21,683 bases of DNA from DATGMB01 sp035293845 (GTDB lineage: Bacteria > Acidobacteriota > Terriglobia > Bryobacterales > Bryobacteraceae), in NCBI GenBank assembly GCA_035293845.1, contig DATGMB010000089.1, positions 1 through 21,683 on the forward strand, written 5' to 3'. The position numbers and the translations under genes were made by a program. Under the pieces are notes generated by a model, which did not search any database, had not been told where the DNA came from, and saw nothing but the letters and a program-made list of their open reading frames with translations. Positions within the stretch are counted from its first letter, which is position 1. Every line of letters begins with the position of its first letter. Below, piece by piece: positions 1 through 8,732 of this stretch.

Positions 1-1
1 C

Positions 2-1909
2 GGGGTGCGCGAAGGCGAGCAGCACCAGGTGCTGCTGGGGGTCACCGGGTCGGGCAAGACGTTCACGATGGCCAAGGTGATCGAAGCGGTGGGGCGGCCG
101 GCGCTGGTGCTGGCGCACAATAAGACGCTGGCGGCGCAGCTTTACCACGAGTTCAAGTCGTTCTTTCCCGAGAACGCGGTCGAGTATTTCGTAAGTTATT
201 ACGACTATTACCAGCCGGAAGCATATATTCCGTCGAGCGATGTCTACATCGAAAAAGAAGCGACGATCAACGATGAGCTGGACAAGCTGCGGCTTTCGGC
301 GACGAAATCGCTGTTCGAGCGGCGGGACTGCGTGATCGTGGCGAGCGTGAGCTGCATCTACGGCCTGGGGTCGCCGGAAGCCTATTACGGGATGCTGCTG
401 ATGCTGGAGAAGGGGCAGAAGATCCCGCGCGAGGCGATCATCTCAAAGCTGGTGGAGATCCTGTACGAACGGCACGAGGGCGACTTCCGCCGCGGGACGT
501 TCCGCGTGCGGGGGGACACCATCGAAATATACCCGACTTACGACGATTACGCGTACCGCATCGAGCTGTGGGGCGATGAGGTCGAGAGTTTGTCGCAGAT
601 CGATCCGCTGCTCGGGCAGGTCCGGCAGACGTATATCCGGCTGCCGATTTATCCCAAGACGCACTATGTGATGTCGCGGGAGACGAAAGAGCAGGCGATG
701 CAGAGCATCCGCAATGAGCTCGAATGGTGGCACGGAGAGCTGACGAAGCAGGGGAAGGCGATCGAGGCGCAGCGGCTGTACCAGCGGACGATGTTCGACC
801 TGGAGATGATCAAGGAGATTGGCTACTGCCACGGGATCGAGAATTATTCCCGGCATTTTTCGGGGCGGCTGCCGGGCGAGGCCCCGCCGACGCTGCTCGA
901 TTACCTGCCGCACGACGCTGTGATGTTCATCGACGAAAGCCACCAGACGATTCCGCAGTTGCACGGGATGTACCACGGAGACCGGTCGCGCAAAGAGGTG
1001 CTGGTGTCGCACGGCTTCCGGCTGCCGAGCGCGCTCGATAACCGGCCGCTGACGTTCGAGGAATTCGAGCACCGGGTGAACCAGTTGGTGTATGTCTCGG
1101 CGACGCCGGGGCCGTACGAGCTGACGAAATCGGCGGGAGTGGTGGTGGAGCAGATCATCCGCCCGACGGGGCTGGTAGACCCGAGCGTGGAGATCCGGCC
1201 GGTGAAGGGGCAGGTGGACGACTTACTGGGCGAGATACGGAAGCGGACGGCGGCGAACCAGCGCGTTCTGGTGACAACGCTGACGAAGCGGATGGCGGAG
1301 GATTTAGCCGAGTATTACTCCGAGGTAGGGGTGAAGTGTAATTATCTGCACTCGGAGGTAAGCACGCTGGACCGCATCAAGATCCTGCGGGACTTGCGGC
1401 GCGGGGAGTTCGACGTGCTGATCGGGATCAACCTGCTGCGCGAGGGTCTGGATTTGCCGGAGGTCTCGCTGGTGGCGATTCTGGATGCGGATAAGGAGGG
1501 CTTTCTGCGGTCGGCGGGGTCGCTGATTCAGACGATCGGGCGGGCGGCGCGGCACGTGGAGGGGCACGCGATCCTGTACGCCGATGTAATAACGGACAGC
1601 ATGCGGAAGGCGCTGGACGAGACCGGGCGGCGGCGGCAGATCCAGTTGGAATACAACGAGCGGAACGGGATTGTGCCGCAGTCGATCGTGAAGCCGATCG
1701 ATATGAGCCTGGTGGCGGTGGCGGAGGGGGATTACGTGACGGTGCCGCTCGAAGCGGATGAGGAAGTGGAAGACCTGACGCCGGAGCAGCGGGAGCGATT
1801 TATCGCGGAGCTCGAAGAGAAGATGCGCGAGGCGGCGCGGAAGTTCGAGTTCGAGAAAGCGGCGCAGTTGCGGGATCGGGTGAAGGGGTTACGGATGGGG
1901 GCGGGGTGA
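2..1909 (+). CDS. uvrB: UvrB, excinuclease ABC subunit B (5' end outside the window)
   Basis: UvrB is the damage-verifying helicase-like subunit of nucleotide excision repair: it takes over lesions from UvrA and recruits UvrC for incision. About 635 residues are visible. The frame is open to the left edge, and about 30-40 N-terminal residues are missing compared with the usual 660-680. Motifs in order are the Walker A GVTGSGKT near the start, the beta-hairpin segment YYDYYQPEAYIP used to clamp DNA, the Walker B-like FIDESH around residue 308, VYVSATPGPYE, helicase motif VI QTIGRAAR, and a C-terminal UVR domain (FEKAAQLRD) that binds UvrC. The GTG at position 5 is inside the conserved core and is not the real start. 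No defect is visible. It is a housekeeping gene with no apparent link to the hydrogenase island. Confidence 0.97.
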   Translation, partial: GVREGEQHQVLLGVTGSGKTFTMAKVIEAVGRPALVLAHNKTLAAQLYHEFKSFFPENAVEYFVSYYDYYQPEAYIPSSDVYIEKEATINDELDKLRLSATKSLFERRDCVIVASVSCIYGLGSPEAYYGMLLMLEKGQKIPREAIISKLVEILYERHEGDFRRGTFRVRGDTIEIYPTYDDYAYRIELWGDEVESLSQIDPLLGQVRQTYIRLPIYPKTHYVMSRETKEQAMQSIRNELEWWHGELTKQGKAIEAQRLYQRTMFDLEMIKEIGYCHGIENYSRHFSGRLPGEAPPTLLDYLPHDAVMFIDESHQTIPQLHGMYHGDRSRKEVLVSHGFRLPSALDNRPLTFEEFEHRVNQLVYVSATPGPYELTKSAGVVVEQIIRPTGLVDPSVEIRPVKGQVDDLLGEIRKRTAANQRVLVTTLTKRMAEDLAEYYSEVGVKCNYLHSEVSTLDRIKILRDLRRGEFDVLIGINLLREGLDLPEVSLVAILDADKEGFLRSAGSLIQTIGRAARHVEGHAILYADVITDSMRKALDETGRRRQIQLEYNERNGIVPQSIVKPIDMSLVAVAEGDYVTVPLEADEEVEDLTPEQRERFIAELEEKMREAARKFEFEKAAQLRDRVKGLRMGAG

Positions 1910-1917
1910 ATTCCTGA

Positions 1918-1945
1918 TTGCCTGGGGCGTACTTGTTGGTACGAT
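1918..1945 (+). promoter_or_regulatory. Possible sigma70-type promoter for the Ig-repeat gene
   Basis: TTGCCT (1918-1923) and TACGAT (1940-1945) are separated by 16 bp in the short gap after uvrB. Each box matches four of six consensus positions. The predicted transcript would begin around 1952, just before the ATG at 1961 that opens the interrupted signal peptide. This is a match by eye only; no activity data are implied. Confidence 0.3.
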
Positions 1946-1960
1946 AGTCCACCTACGTAC

Positions 1961-2032
1961 ATGTTCAATCTGCGGCGGTGGTTGGATGGGGCTGCGCTCT
2001 TGGCAGCGATTGCGTGATCTGCGGCGGGGCAG
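1961..2032 (+). other. Signal-peptide coding segment interrupted by an in-frame TGA
   Basis: An ATG at 1961 opens the sequence MFNLRRWLDGAALLAAIA: a charged N-terminus followed by a short hydrophobic core, as in a Sec signal peptide. The next codon, at 2015-2017, is TGA. The same frame then continues without interruption as SAAGQV into the 1389-aa open frame whose first available start is the GTG at 2033. The intact ancestor was probably one protein starting at 1961; a tryptophan codon (TGG) changed to TGA would explain the pattern. The stop is seen directly. That it is a mutation, and not a sequencing error, is inference. Confidence 0.7.
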
Positions 2033-5000
2033 GTGGGGCCTCCTTCGGCTGGCGCGCCGCCATCTCTTCTGTGCGCGGTGACGGCGGCGGCAACTCCCCT
2101 ATTGCGGGCGGAAGGGGCCTCCGAGTTGATTGGCGACTTGGTGCTAGTCTGCAATGGCGGTAGCTTGCCCGCTACCGGGTCGCTTGTCCCTACAGCCGAC
2201 ATCACGATCATCCTGCCAGTGAATGTTACTAGCAGGGTGCTGCCGAATGGCGGGTCCGAGGCGCTGCTGATGATCGATGAGCCGGGCTCCGGTCTGTCGG
2301 GAGCCGGCCCGGCGCTGCCGCAGGTGGTGTGCGGGAGCACGGCGGGTGCGGTACCGGGCGGCTGTGTGGGAACGGCGGCCGGGGCCTCCGGCCTCTACGC
2401 AAACATTCATGGAAATTCCGCCCTCGCGTCGCAATGCACGGCGTTGACGGGTGGAACCTGCACGGCGTTCGGGGCGACGCCGAACGTCTTCATGGGCGTG
2501 GTCAGCGGGAATCAGGTGACGTTCCAGGGCGTACCGGTTTTGCCGCCTCAGACGACGGGGTCGCGGGTTTTCCGGATGACGAATGTGCGCATGGACGCGG
2601 CGACATTATCGCTTACTACCGCGCCCTCGCCCTTTCCCTCTGAATCTCCCTTCTGGCCAGTTTCGGCTGCATTTTCGGCGAGCGGTCCCGGGGCATTGCC
2701 GATCCCCAATCCGATACAGACTGTGGGGTTTGTGCAGAGCGGGTTGACGACTTCGGTACGCAACGCGGCGAACAGCGAAGTCTTGACGGGGACTGATGTT
2801 CCGCAGTTTCTTAAGTGCATGGGAGTGGCGGCAGGAGGGCCGGTTAACGGGGCCACGCTGCGGTTTACGGAAGGTTTTGCGAACGCGTTCAAGACGCGAG
2901 TTAACGCTACGCCAACCGGTAGCGGGATCAGCGCCAATCCGCTCGCGCAGAATCTCCCGGGCGTGATCTATGCCAATTCGGAATCCGGATTCGTGCTTCC
3001 GGCGCAGGGCGGGACGGCGGGGTTGAGCGATTTCGGTACGCGGCTACGAGCCGTATTCAGCAACATACCGGCCGGCATCAATGTGTACGTCACGACGACA
3101 AACTACGCTTCGACGAACGGGCTGGGGCCCGCCCCGAATGCGCCGGGCGGATCCCCGACATTTCTTCCCGCCGCGCTAGGGCCGGGGCGTGCATCGCCGA
3201 CGATCGCTCAACTGGTGCAGGATGAATCGACGCCGGACCCGGCGGGCGCGATTCCCTCGGTAGCGCCGACGCTGAGTCTGGGGCCGGCGGGTACGCCAAC
3301 GCAGCTTTGGCAGGTGCCGCTGGTGAATGGGTCGGGCGAGGCGGTCTGGGAAGTAGTCCAGGCCGACCCGAACGTGCCGGAAACGCTCGATTTCGGCGTG
3401 TACTACAGCTTTACCTCGGGCGCGGCATTGGGCGTGGGTACGGGGACGGTAGACCTCAGCTATGCGCCGGCGCCGGGACCGTCTACGGCATCGGCGGGGC
3501 CGGTTCCGAGGTTTGTGGACACTTCGGGTGCGGGTACAGCCATTGTGACATCGAGCCTGTGCCAGACCTCGGTTGTGCTGTCAGCCAGTCCAACAGCCAG
3601 CGTATATGGGCAGCCGGTAACATTCACGGCCACGATGGCCTACGTTCCCGGTCTGCTGCCTCCGACAGGCGACGTGATCTTCGGCTGGCCGCCGGGCACG
3701 CTCGGCAAGGCGACGCTGGATGCGAATGCCCGGGCAGCCGTTACTACGTCGTCGTTACCGGCAGGTTTGCGGCGAATCGATGCGGTGTATGGCGGCGGAC
3801 CCGGTTATGCGCTCCCACTACCAGGTTCCGTAACCGTGCTGGTGAGTCAAGCGCCGCTGACGGTCACGGCCAATTACGCCACAGCAACGGCGGGCGGTCC
3901 GCTGCCGCGGCTCACGGCCAGCATCGCGGGCTTCGTGAATGGCGATGGGCCATCGGTAGTCTCCGGGGCGCCGGTGCTGACGACTACCGCAACAGCCGGA
4001 TCGCCGCCGGGGAATTATCCGATTACGGTATCGGCCGGGACGCTGGCGGCGGCGAATTACAGCTTTACGCCGGTCGCCGGGACGCTGGTGCTGACGGCTA
4101 CGCCGACCCTGGGGTTGAACGCCGGGGGGAATACTCCGGCGCCGGCGAATACGATTCTGGGGCAGTCGTTCATGATGCCGCCGAATGCGACGCCGTGGAC
4201 CGGCATCACCTTCAATTTCTTTTCCGATCAGGGGCTGACGCCGGTGGCGTCGGGGAAGGCGTATCTGTTCAGCATGCCGTACACGGGGACACCGGGCGGG
4301 CTGGCGGCGCTGACGAATCCGGCGGGGACATCGGCCTCGGCGATGGCGAACGCGAAATTGAGGGCGAAGAAGGGCGCGGCGCGCGATGCCGCCGCGGGGT
4401 TCGTGGCGGTATCGACGGGGATCTCCGGCGGAGCGTATGTGTTTCCGCCGGCGGTGACGCTGCAGCCGGGGGCGACTTACTACCTCTACGTCGATACGGC
4501 GGCGGGCGGATTTCCGGGCGGGATCGCGACGGGCGGGTCGATCGCGGGTGGCGTTGGATTTGCGGCCGGCGGCGCGGCGGCTGCGTTTGCGCCGATGGCT
4601 GGCTCGGCGAACTTCCGCGTCAACGGCGTGGCGGTGGCGCCAACGAGCAGCGTTACGGTAACCAGTGACGTGAATCCTTCGACGCTCGGGCAGATGGTGA
4701 CGTTCTCGGCGACAGTTTCGGGGAACCTGGCAGGCGTGCCCGCGGGAGCGGTGCAGTTTCTCGATGGGACAACCGTGCTCGGCTCCGGTGTGTTGAGCGG
4801 CGGGCAGGCGGTGTTCCGGACGGCGGCGCTGACGGCGGGGTCGCACACGATCGTGGCGAGCTACGGCGGGGGCGGCGGGCTGCCGGCATCGCAGGGGACG
4901 ATGGTGCAGAACGTCAACGCGCTGCCGTCGGCGATGACGCTGGCGGCGAATCCGGCGGCGCCGGTCTACGGACAGGCGGTGACGGTGACGGCGAACGTCG

Positions 5001-6202
5001 CGGGCACGGCGGCGCCGGCGGGGATCGCGGGGCCGACCGGGACGGTGACGTTCTACGTGGACGCGACGCCGTTTGCGCGCACGGCGGCGGGGACGGCGAG
5101 CCTGGCCTCGGGCGCGGCTTCGGTCGCACTAAACGGGCTGGCGGTCGGGACCCACACGGTGCTGGCGCAATATTCGGGCGATGCGAACTGGGCGGCATCG
5201 GCAGCGCAGGCGGCGCTGACCGTGGCGCAGGCAGCGACGGCCACTTCGGTTTCGCTGGCCGTTACGGGCGGGCAACTGGTGGTGACGTCTGCGGTGGCTG
5301 CGGCCGCGGGTGCGGGGACGCCGGCGGGAACGGTGACGTTCGTGGACACCGCGAACAACACGGTGCTGGCGAGCGCGGGGCTCGCGGGCGGGAACGCGTC
5401 GGCGCAGCTCGCCGCGAGCGCGGCGGGACGGCCGATCGCGGCAGTGTACGCAGGCGACGCGAATTTCAAGGGGAGCACGTCGGCGGCGCTGCCGGCGGTG
5501 ACGAATGCGGCGTCGAGCGGCGCAGCGGGCTTTGCGGCGGACGAGATGTGCTCGCTGATGGGCGTGGCCGGATTGAGCGGCGATACGGCGGGGACGCTGC
5601 CGCTCGCGAGCTCGCTCGGCGGCGTGACGGTGAAGATCACGGATAGCGCGGGCGTGGCGCGCAATGCGCCGCTTTATGGCGTGTTCGGCTCGGCGGGGCA
5701 GATCAACTTCGCGATCCCGGGGGACACGGCGAAGGGGATGGCTGCGGTGACGGTGGGGCTCGCGGGCGGCGGTGCGATCGCGACGGCGATCGGGATCGGC
5801 GCGATGGCTCCGGGCCTTTTCAGCGCGGATGCGACAGGGCACGGAGTGTGGGCGGGGCAGGCGATCCACGTGCACGCGGACGGCTCGCAGACGGTGGTGG
5901 CGTCGGCGCGGTGGGACGACAGCAGCAAGCAGTGGGTGGCGAATCCCATCGACCTGGGGCCGGAGGGCGAGCGCGTGATCCTGGTGGTCTACGGGACGGG
6001 CCTGCGGCACGGGAGCTCGCTGGCGGTGACGACGGGCGGGACGGCGCTGCCGGTGCTGTACTGGGGAGCGCAGGGGCAGTATCCGGGGCTGGACCAGGTG
6101 AATGTGGAGCTGCCGCGCGGGCTGGCGGGAGCGGGAGCGGTGGATCTGGTGGTCAGCGTGGATGGCCGCGCGGCGAACACGGTGAACGCGATGGTTCAGT
6201 AG
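2033..6202 (+). CDS. Large secreted-type Ig-repeat protein with TIGR03437 C-terminal domain
   Basis: This is a 1389-aa Solibacter-style surface or secreted protein of unknown role. Numbered from the GTG at 2033, an acidobacterial N-terminal region (LLCAVTA, NVTSRVL, GSEALLMIDEP) is followed by an Ig-like repeat at about 507-605 (SVYGQPVTFTA, IDAVYGG) and an MBG-type domain at about 606-690. A Gly/Ala-rich segment follows to about 870. Three further Ig-like repeats lie at about 871-960, 962-1065 and 1067-1157 (TFSATVSG, HTVLAQYSGDANW, AAVYAGDANFKGS). The C-terminal TIGR03437 domain covers about 1157-1389 and ends with GQYPGLDQVNVELP and VDGRAANTV. No enzyme motif was recognised. The likely native start at 1961 is separated by a TGA, so as it stands the protein lacks a signal peptide and may be an early pseudogene, or may be expressed from the GTG. 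Confidence 0.85.
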   Translation: MGPPSAGAPPSLLCAVTAAATPLLRAEGASELIGDLVLVCNGGSLPATGSLVPTADITIILPVNVTSRVLPNGGSEALLMIDEPGSGLSGAGPALPQVVCGSTAGAVPGGCVGTAAGASGLYANIHGNSALASQCTALTGGTCTAFGATPNVFMGVVSGNQVTFQGVPVLPPQTTGSRVFRMTNVRMDAATLSLTTAPSPFPSESPFWPVSAAFSASGPGALPIPNPIQTVGFVQSGLTTSVRNAANSEVLTGTDVPQFLKCMGVAAGGPVNGATLRFTEGFANAFKTRVNATPTGSGISANPLAQNLPGVIYANSESGFVLPAQGGTAGLSDFGTRLRAVFSNIPAGINVYVTTTNYASTNGLGPAPNAPGGSPTFLPAALGPGRASPTIAQLVQDESTPDPAGAIPSVAPTLSLGPAGTPTQLWQVPLVNGSGEAVWEVVQADPNVPETLDFGVYYSFTSGAALGVGTGTVDLSYAPAPGPSTASAGPVPRFVDTSGAGTAIVTSSLCQTSVVLSASPTASVYGQPVTFTATMAYVPGLLPPTGDVIFGWPPGTLGKATLDANARAAVTTSSLPAGLRRIDAVYGGGPGYALPLPGSVTVLVSQAPLTVTANYATATAGGPLPRLTASIAGFVNGDGPSVVSGAPVLTTTATAGSPPGNYPITVSAGTLAAANYSFTPVAGTLVLTATPTLGLNAGGNTPAPANTILGQSFMMPPNATPWTGITFNFFSDQGLTPVASGKAYLFSMPYTGTPGGLAALTNPAGTSASAMANAKLRAKKGAARDAAAGFVAVSTGISGGAYVFPPAVTLQPGATYYLYVDTAAGGFPGGIATGGSIAGGVGFAAGGAAAAFAPMAGSANFRVNGVAVAPTSSVTVTSDVNPSTLGQMVTFSATVSGNLAGVPAGAVQFLDGTTVLGSGVLSGGQAVFRTAALTAGSHTIVASYGGGGGLPASQGTMVQNVNALPSAMTLAANPAAPVYGQAVTVTANVAGTAAPAGIAGPTGTVTFYVDATPFARTAAGTASLASGAASVALNGLAVGTHTVLAQYSGDANWAASAAQAALTVAQAATATSVSLAVTGGQLVVTSAVAAAAGAGTPAGTVTFVDTANNTVLASAGLAGGNASAQLAASAAGRPIAAVYAGDANFKGSTSAALPAVTNAASSGAAGFAADEMCSLMGVAGLSGDTAGTLPLASSLGGVTVKITDSAGVARNAPLYGVFGSAGQINFAIPGDTAKGMAAVTVGLAGGGAIATAIGIGAMAPGLFSADATGHGVWAGQAIHVHADGSQTVVASARWDDSSKQWVANPIDLGPEGERVILVVYGTGLRHGSSLAVTTGGTALPVLYWGAQGQYPGLDQVNVELPRGLAGAGAVDLVVSVDGRAANTVNAMVQ

Positions 6203-6213
6203 CGCAGGTCGAA

Positions 6214-6783
6214 ATGCAGACGCTGGGATTATCGGACAGTACGCCGCGCACGGAAAGCCGGCTCCGAGCATTGTTCTGGCCCACGATCCGCAACGACGTG
6301 GACTTCGACTACGTCACCGCGCAGGGCTTCTGGATCTGCTTCGCGGTCGGCCTGCTCACTGCCGCCGTGAGCCTGTTCAACGGCACGGCGCCGGAGGGGC
6401 TGTTCGAGGGCGCGTTCTTCCTGCTCGCCGGCATGGGCGTGCGGCAGCGCAGCCGGATCGCAGGGCAAGCGGCCTTTGCGGCATACCTGCTGCGGGCTCT
6501 GGTGCTGATCCGTTATTACGCGCGGCCTCCGGGCTTCCTGGATTGCGTGTTCCTGGCGCTGCTGTTCGCGAATATCCGTGGGAACTGGCTGTCCGCGCGT
6601 TGGGCGAAGGAACAGGGCGTGACGGAGCCGCCGGTGCGGCTGAACCAGACGATCGGAGATCGGCTCTCCGACCAGCTTCCACGGGTGGTATGGCCGAAGG
6701 GGCGATTCCTGTTTTACGCGCTGGCGGGTGTTGAGGTCGCGCTTCTCCTGGTGGCGCTGGTTGCGCCGCGGCCGGGACGCTGA
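6214..6783 (+). CDS. Hypothetical multi-pass membrane protein, 189 aa
   Basis: I do not recognise a family. The ATG at 6214 lies 11 bp after the stop of the Ig-repeat gene, with a weak purine run (CAGGTCGAA) upstream. The first about 35 residues are polar. Likely membrane segments lie at about 38-56 (ICFAVGLLTAAVSLF), 63-77, 85-101, 106-121 (VFLALLFANI) and 164-184 (ALAGVEVALLLVALVA). A charged loop of about 40 residues (123-163) lies before the last segment. There are no cysteine pairs or catalytic motifs. It lies between the secreted protein and a CcdC-like membrane protein and could be cotranscribed with either. Longer starts in this frame lie inside the preceding gene and are unlikely. 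Confidence 0.7.
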   Translation: MQTLGLSDSTPRTESRLRALFWPTIRNDVDFDYVTAQGFWICFAVGLLTAAVSLFNGTAPEGLFEGAFFLLAGMGVRQRSRIAGQAAFAAYLLRALVLIRYYARPPGFLDCVFLALLFANIRGNWLSARWAKEQGVTEPPVRLNQTIGDRLSDQLPRVVWPKGRFLFYALAGVEVALLLVALVAPRPGR

Positions 6784-6823
6784 AGCTTGGCCGCGCAGCG
6801 GCGATCCTTTAATCTAGAAGTAT

Positions 6824-7327
6824 ATGGTTCTTCCGAGCGGGACGGCTGTCCTGGGTTCCGTGGCCGCGCTGACGGCGGTGATCATCTGGCGGGTGCAGGA
6901 GTCGCGCGGGCCGGTATCGGTGAAGAAGATCGTGATTCCGCCGGCGGGGATGGCGACGGGGTTCTCGATGTTCCTCGTGCCGGCGTTCCGCATTCCGCTG
7001 GCGTGGGGCGTCGTGGCCTTCCTGATCGGCGCCGTCGGGCTGGCGTATCCGCTGCTGCGGACGACGAAGCTCGTGCGTGAGGGCGACACCGTCATGATGC
7101 AGCGCTCGAAGGCGTTCTTCGCGATGATCGTGGCGCTGGCGGCGGTGCGGCTGCTGGCGCGGGGGTACCTGGACGCGATGATCTCGGGGCCGCAGACGGG
7201 CGGGCTGCTGTTCGTGCTGGCGTTCGGAATGATCCTGCGGTGGCGCGTGTGGATGTTGAAGGGCTACCAGCGGCTCATGGCGGCGCCGCGTACGAACGCA
7301 TACGCCACTGGCGGCGGCCCGCAGTAG
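6824..7327 (+). CDS. CcdC-like membrane protein (DUF1453 family)
   Basis: A 167-aa integral membrane protein resembling CcdC/DUF1453, a family first named from Bacillus next to the cytochrome c maturation gene ccdA; its molecular role is unsettled. Five hydrophobic stretches lie at about 5-22, 37-55, 59-78, 96-113 and 123-138. Family-like features are VKKIVIPPAGMATGFSMFL (33-51), YPLLRTTKLVREGD (75-88), MMQRSKAFF (91-99) and QTGGLLFVLAFGMILRWR (124-141). The gene starts at ATG 6824. An AT-rich TTTAAT lies about 10 bases upstream, so the transcript may have a very short leader. It ends 51 bp before hypC. Whether it is connected to the hydrogenase island or to heme protein biogenesis cannot be told from the sequence. 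Confidence 0.7.
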   Translation: MVLPSGTAVLGSVAALTAVIIWRVQESRGPVSVKKIVIPPAGMATGFSMFLVPAFRIPLAWGVVAFLIGAVGLAYPLLRTTKLVREGDTVMMQRSKAFFAMIVALAAVRLLARGYLDAMISGPQTGGLLFVLAFGMILRWRVWMLKGYQRLMAAPRTNAYATGGGPQ

Positions 7328-7364
7328 CGTTCACGAACACACGGCTACTTTCCCTTGCCGGCAC

Positions 7365-7370
7365 TATGAT
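7365..7370 (+). promoter_or_regulatory. Possible -10 box for the hyp/hhy island
   Basis: TATGAT (5 of 6 to TATAAT) ends 8 bases before the hypC ATG at 7379, which would place the transcript start at or within a base or two of the start codon, giving a leaderless message. No good -35 box is seen 16-18 bp upstream. A similar CTATGAT occurs ahead of hhyS at 10448-10454. It is the only promoter-like signal in the 51-bp gap. Confidence 0.35.
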
Positions 7371-7378
7371 GAAGGCGC

Positions 7379-7636
7379 ATGTGTCTGGCGATACCGGGCA
7401 AAATTGTCGCGCTGCATGAGCGGCACGGGGTGCGGATGTCGAAGGTGGATTTCGGCGGCATCACGCGCGAGGCCTGCCTGGAGTACCTGCCCGAAGCGCA
7501 ACCCGGCGACTACGTGATGGTGCACGTGGGCTTCGCGATCAGCAAGGTCGACGAGGAAGAGGCCGCGCGCACGTACCGCTATCTCGCGGAACTCGATCAG
7601 CTCGGCGAGCTCCAGGGCGGCGATGAAATACCTTGA
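7379..7636 (+). CDS. hypC: HypC, hydrogenase maturation chaperone
   Basis: HypC carries the Fe(CN)2CO precursor together with HypD and passes it to the hydrogenase large-subunit precursor. The 85-aa length is normal. The N-terminus MCLAIPGKIV has the essential Cys2, exposed after removal of Met1. The VHVGFAI segment with His49 is the other conserved site. It is the first gene of the island, 51 bp after the CcdC-like gene, and its 3' end overlaps the start of hypD by 14 nt, implying coupled translation. GAAGG lies only 3 nt from the ATG, too close for an ordinary Shine-Dalgarno, which fits the leaderless start suggested by the TATGAT box. No oddities are seen in the protein. Confidence 0.96.
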   Translation: MCLAIPGKIVALHERHGVRMSKVDFGGITREACLEYLPEAQPGDYVMVHVGFAISKVDEEEAARTYRYLAELDQLGELQGGDEIP

Positions 7637-8732
7637 CGAGTACCGCGACGCGGCGATCGCGCAGAAGATCGCCGAGGAAATCCGCCGCACGGTGACGCGG
7701 CCGTGGGTGCTGATGGAGGTCTGCGGCGGGCAGACGCACTCCATCGTGAAGTACGGGCTCGACCGGCTGCTGCCGCCGGAAATCGAGCTGGTGCACGGGC
7801 CGGGATGCCCCGTCTGCGTGACGCCGCTCGACAGGATCGACCGGGCGCATGCGATCGCGCGGCGGCCCGACGTGATCTTCTGCTCGTTCGGCGATATGCT
7901 GCGCGTGCCGGGGTCGGAAGCCGATTTGTTTCAGGTGCGGGCGGCGGGCGGGGACGTGCGGATCGTGTACTCGCCGCTCGACTGCCTGAAGATCGCGGAG
8001 GCGAATCCGGATAAGAAAGTCGTATTCTTCGCCATCGGCTTCGAGACCACGGCGCCGGCCAACGCCATGGCGGTGTGGCAGGCCAAGGCGATGGGGCTGC
8101 GGAACTTTTCGCTGCTGGTCTCGCACGTGACCGTGCCGCCTTCGATGACGGCGATCCTGCAATCGCCGCTGAACCGCGTGCAGGGGTTCCTGGGTCCGGG
8201 GCACGTGTGCGCGGTGATGGGGTGGACGGAATACGAGCCGATCGCGGCGCGCTACCGGGTGCCGATCGTGATCACGGGTTTCGAGCCGCTGGACCTGCTC
8301 GAAGGCGTCCTCATGACGGCGCGGCAGCTCGAGCGCGGGCGCGCCGTGGTGGAGAACCAGTATGCGCGGGCGGTGACGCGCGAAGGAAACCTGACGGCGC
8401 GGAAGATGATCGCCAAGGTGTTCGATATCGCGGACCGGAGCTGGCGCGGAATCGGGATCATTCCGAAGAGCGGCTACAAGCTGAGCTACCCGTACCGCGA
8501 TTTCGACGCGGACCGCATTTTCGAGGTGGAGAACATCCGCACGCGCGAGCCGGAGGTCTGCATCGCGGGGCTGGTGCTGAAGGGGCAGAAGAAGCCGGTG
8601 GATTGCCCGGCTTTCGGCAGGGAGTGCACTCCGCAGACGCCGCTGGGCGCGACGATGGTCTCGGCGGAAGGGGCGTGCGCGGCGTATTACCAGTACGGGC
8701 GGCATTTGACGCCGCTCGAAGCGGGGGCGTGA
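7623..8732 (+). CDS. hypD: HypD, Fe-S scaffold for Fe(CN)2CO assembly
   Basis: HypD is the iron-sulfur protein on which CN and CO ligands are attached to iron, in complex with HypC and with cyanide from HypE. The protein has 369 residues, the usual length. Key motifs are CGGQTH (34-39), GPGCPVCVTP (59-68, Cys62 and Cys65), GFETTAP (139-145) and the C-terminal [4Fe-4S] region with Cys328, Cys335 and Cys352 (CPAFGREC, MVSAEGAC). All expected cysteines are present. The start at 7623 (MKYLDEYRD) lies inside hypC. The stop overlaps the ATG of the following SIS-domain gene as ATGA, so that unusual insertion is tightly coupled to hypD translation. Confidence 0.97.
   Translation: MKYLDEYRDAAIAQKIAEEIRRTVTRPWVLMEVCGGQTHSIVKYGLDRLLPPEIELVHGPGCPVCVTPLDRIDRAHAIARRPDVIFCSFGDMLRVPGSEADLFQVRAAGGDVRIVYSPLDCLKIAEANPDKKVVFFAIGFETTAPANAMAVWQAKAMGLRNFSLLVSHVTVPPSMTAILQSPLNRVQGFLGPGHVCAVMGWTEYEPIAARYRVPIVITGFEPLDLLEGVLMTARQLERGRAVVENQYARAVTREGNLTARKMIAKVFDIADRSWRGIGIIPKSGYKLSYPYRDFDADRIFEVENIRTREPEVCIAGLVLKGQKKPVDCPAFGRECTPQTPLGATMVSAEGACAAYYQYGRHLTPLEAGA

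Noticed and set aside
2015..2017. Selenocysteine or programmed readthrough at the in-frame TGA
   Set aside because: The codon falls in the hydrophobic end of a signal peptide, where selenocysteine would make no sense, and no selenocysteine-type hairpin was evident downstream; a mutation or base error is simpler.
3307..4668. Plus-strand open frame of 453 codons within the Ig-repeat gene
   Set aside because: Gly/Arg-rich product in another frame of a gene whose own frame has clear Ig-like and TIGR03437 domains.
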